Source: Gemmatimonadota bacterium
GTDB lineage: Bacteria; Gemmatimonadota; Gemmatimonadetes; Longimicrobiales; Gaopeijiaceae
Reading direction: 5' to 3'
Assembly (NCBI GenBank): GCA_022563405.1
Contig: JADFNK010000023.1
Location: 1-34,601, forward strand
Length of the DNA: 34,601 nt
In this document: positions 33,650-34,601 of the stretch, in pieces
How the letters are laid out: the number at the start of each line of letters is the position of its first letter
How positions within the stretch are numbered: the stretch's first letter is position 1
Program-made: the position numbers and the translations under genes
Notes under the pieces: model-generated
The model's input: only the letters and a program-made list of their open reading frames with translations
What the model was told of the DNA's origin: nothing
Databases searched by the model: none

Positions 33650-34601
33650 GTGGAAATCTTCGAGGTAATGGCGGGCAAGGAACACGACCAGCTCGTGTTC
33701 TGGAGTGATGCGGCCATCGGATATCGCGGGCTCATAGCCATCCACGACACGACGTTGGGTCCTGCGCTCGGCGGTACACGGTTCTGGAACTACGCCTCGG
33801 AGGCCGAGGCGATCACCGATGTGCTGCGCCTCGCGCGGGGTATGACCTACAAGGCTGCCATCGCGGGTCTCGCCCTCGGTGGAGGGAAATCGGTCATCAT
33901 CGGTGACAACCGCACGACGGAGCGCGAGGCGATTTTCCGGGCCCACGGACGAGCCATCGAATCCCTGGGAGGCCGCTACATCACTGCGGCGGACGTCGGG
34001 ACGTCTGTCGACGACATGGAGTACGTCCTCCAGGAGACCCAGTGGGTGACGGGCCTACGCGGACGGTCCGGTGATCCAGCGCCGATTACGGCCTTCGGCG
34101 TGTGTCAGGGCCTCAAGGCGTGCGCTCGCTTCCGCTACGGTGAAGAGTCTCTCGAGGGCCGGCACGTCGTCGTTCAGGGGCTTGGACGTGTGGGATATCA
34201 CCTCTGCAAGTACCTCGCCGAGGAGGGGGCCCGCCTGAGCGTGGCCGATATCGAGGACGATCGGGTCCGGAAGGCAGTAGCTGATTTCGATGCGACGGCA
34301 GTTGCGCCCGACGACGTGTACGGGATCGACGCAGACGTCTTCTCTCCGTGTGCCCTGGGCGCCGTGATCAACGATGACACGCTAGGGGCGCTGAAGGTCG
34401 ACATCGTCGCCGGTTCCGCCAACAACCAGTTGGCCGAAGCGCGGCACGGCCGGGCGCTTCACGAAAAAGGCATCGTGTATGCGCCAGACTACGTGATCAA
34501 CGCGGGAGGCATCTGTAGCGTTTACGGGGAACTAAAGGGCTGGACGGCCGAGACGAGCATGGAGAAAGCCGGGGGCATCTACGAGTGCCTCTTCGAGGTT
34601 T
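33650..34601 (+). CDS. Leucine dehydrogenase (Glu/Leu/Phe/Val family), 3' partial
   Basis: The frame runs off the right edge after 317 codons. Leucine dehydrogenase oxidatively deaminates branched-chain amino acids with NAD. The start VEIFEVM matches Bacillus enzymes (EIFE) and IHDTTLGPALGGTRFW follows. Lys68 in GMTYKAA and Lys80 in LGGGKSVI match the catalytic lysines of the family, even in number. The NAD site is VVQGLGRVGYHL, then SPCALGAVIND and SANNQLAEARHG and YAPDYVINAGG. GTG 33650 has GGAGG only 3 nt upstream; ATG 33668 is an alternative. It follows the dehydrogenase gene by 19 nt and probably shares its transcript. Confidence 0.93.
   Translation, partial: MEIFEVMAGKEHDQLVFWSDAAIGYRGLIAIHDTTLGPALGGTRFWNYASEAEAITDVLRLARGMTYKAAIAGLALGGGKSVIIGDNRTTEREAIFRAHGRAIESLGGRYITAADVGTSVDDMEYVLQETQWVTGLRGRSGDPAPITAFGVCQGLKACARFRYGEESLEGRHVVVQGLGRVGYHLCKYLAEEGARLSVADIEDDRVRKAVADFDATAVAPDDVYGIDADVFSPCALGAVINDDTLGALKVDIVAGSANNQLAEARHGRALHEKGIVYAPDYVINAGGICSVYGELKGWTAETSMEKAGGIYECLFEV

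Overview
The window is about 34.6 kb of gene-dense bacterial chromosome, GC-rich by eye. It carries 31 protein genes that I can support: 30 on the + strand and one short gene on the - strand. No tRNA, rRNA, CRISPR array, transposase, integrase or phage gene was seen. Several features suggest a diderm, non-proteobacterial lineage: Lnt, an Lnb-like protein, inositol-lipid genes, a split hrcA-dnaJ locus, Rex and leucine dehydrogenase. Gemmatimonadota or a close relative is my best guess, but this is an impression from gene content and not a search result. Many genes overlap by 4 nt (ATGA or GTGA), and GTG and TTG starts are common.

Layout. (1) 1-2803: an Lnb-like DUF4105 protein, cut by the left edge, overlaps lnt; both point to lipoprotein N-acylation. 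(2) 2905-5192: rpmE, prfA, prmC (L31, RF1 and the RF1 methylase) behind a recognisable sigma-70-type promoter. (3) 5258-7851: a YlbF-like protein, a CDP-alcohol phosphatidyltransferase and inositol-3-phosphate synthase, a candidate inositol-phospholipid module in repeat-rich DNA. (4) 7909-13893: tmk, an S41 peptidase, obg, dprA, hemW. (5) 13928-17122: hrcA, dnaJ, prmA. (6) 17155-18094: an unrecognised - strand gene divergent from a yqeY-like gene. (7) 18160-26499: mutS2, dnaG, a C4 zinc-ribbon coiled-coil protein with a repetitive acidic tail, recJ, rsmD, coaD. (8) 26676-29037: a three-gene partner-switching module (STAS antagonist, ATP-binding kinase, GAF-SpoIIE phosphatase) with no sigma factor beside it, then rsmA. 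(9) 30008 to the right edge: rex, a DEDDh exonuclease, thiolase, 3-hydroxyacyl-CoA dehydrogenase and leucine dehydrogenase (cut by the right edge), headed by a textbook Rex operator.

Most genes are housekeeping. Five points deserve a second look: Lnb-like and Lnt proteins together in one operon; the putative inositol-lipid locus with three iteron-like repeats before ino1; a Rex-controlled operon that appears to include thiolase and hydroxyacyl-CoA dehydrogenase; the orphan - strand gene; and a recurring pattern of short tandem duplications (9 to 45 nt units) at gene starts, gene ends and intergenic gaps.
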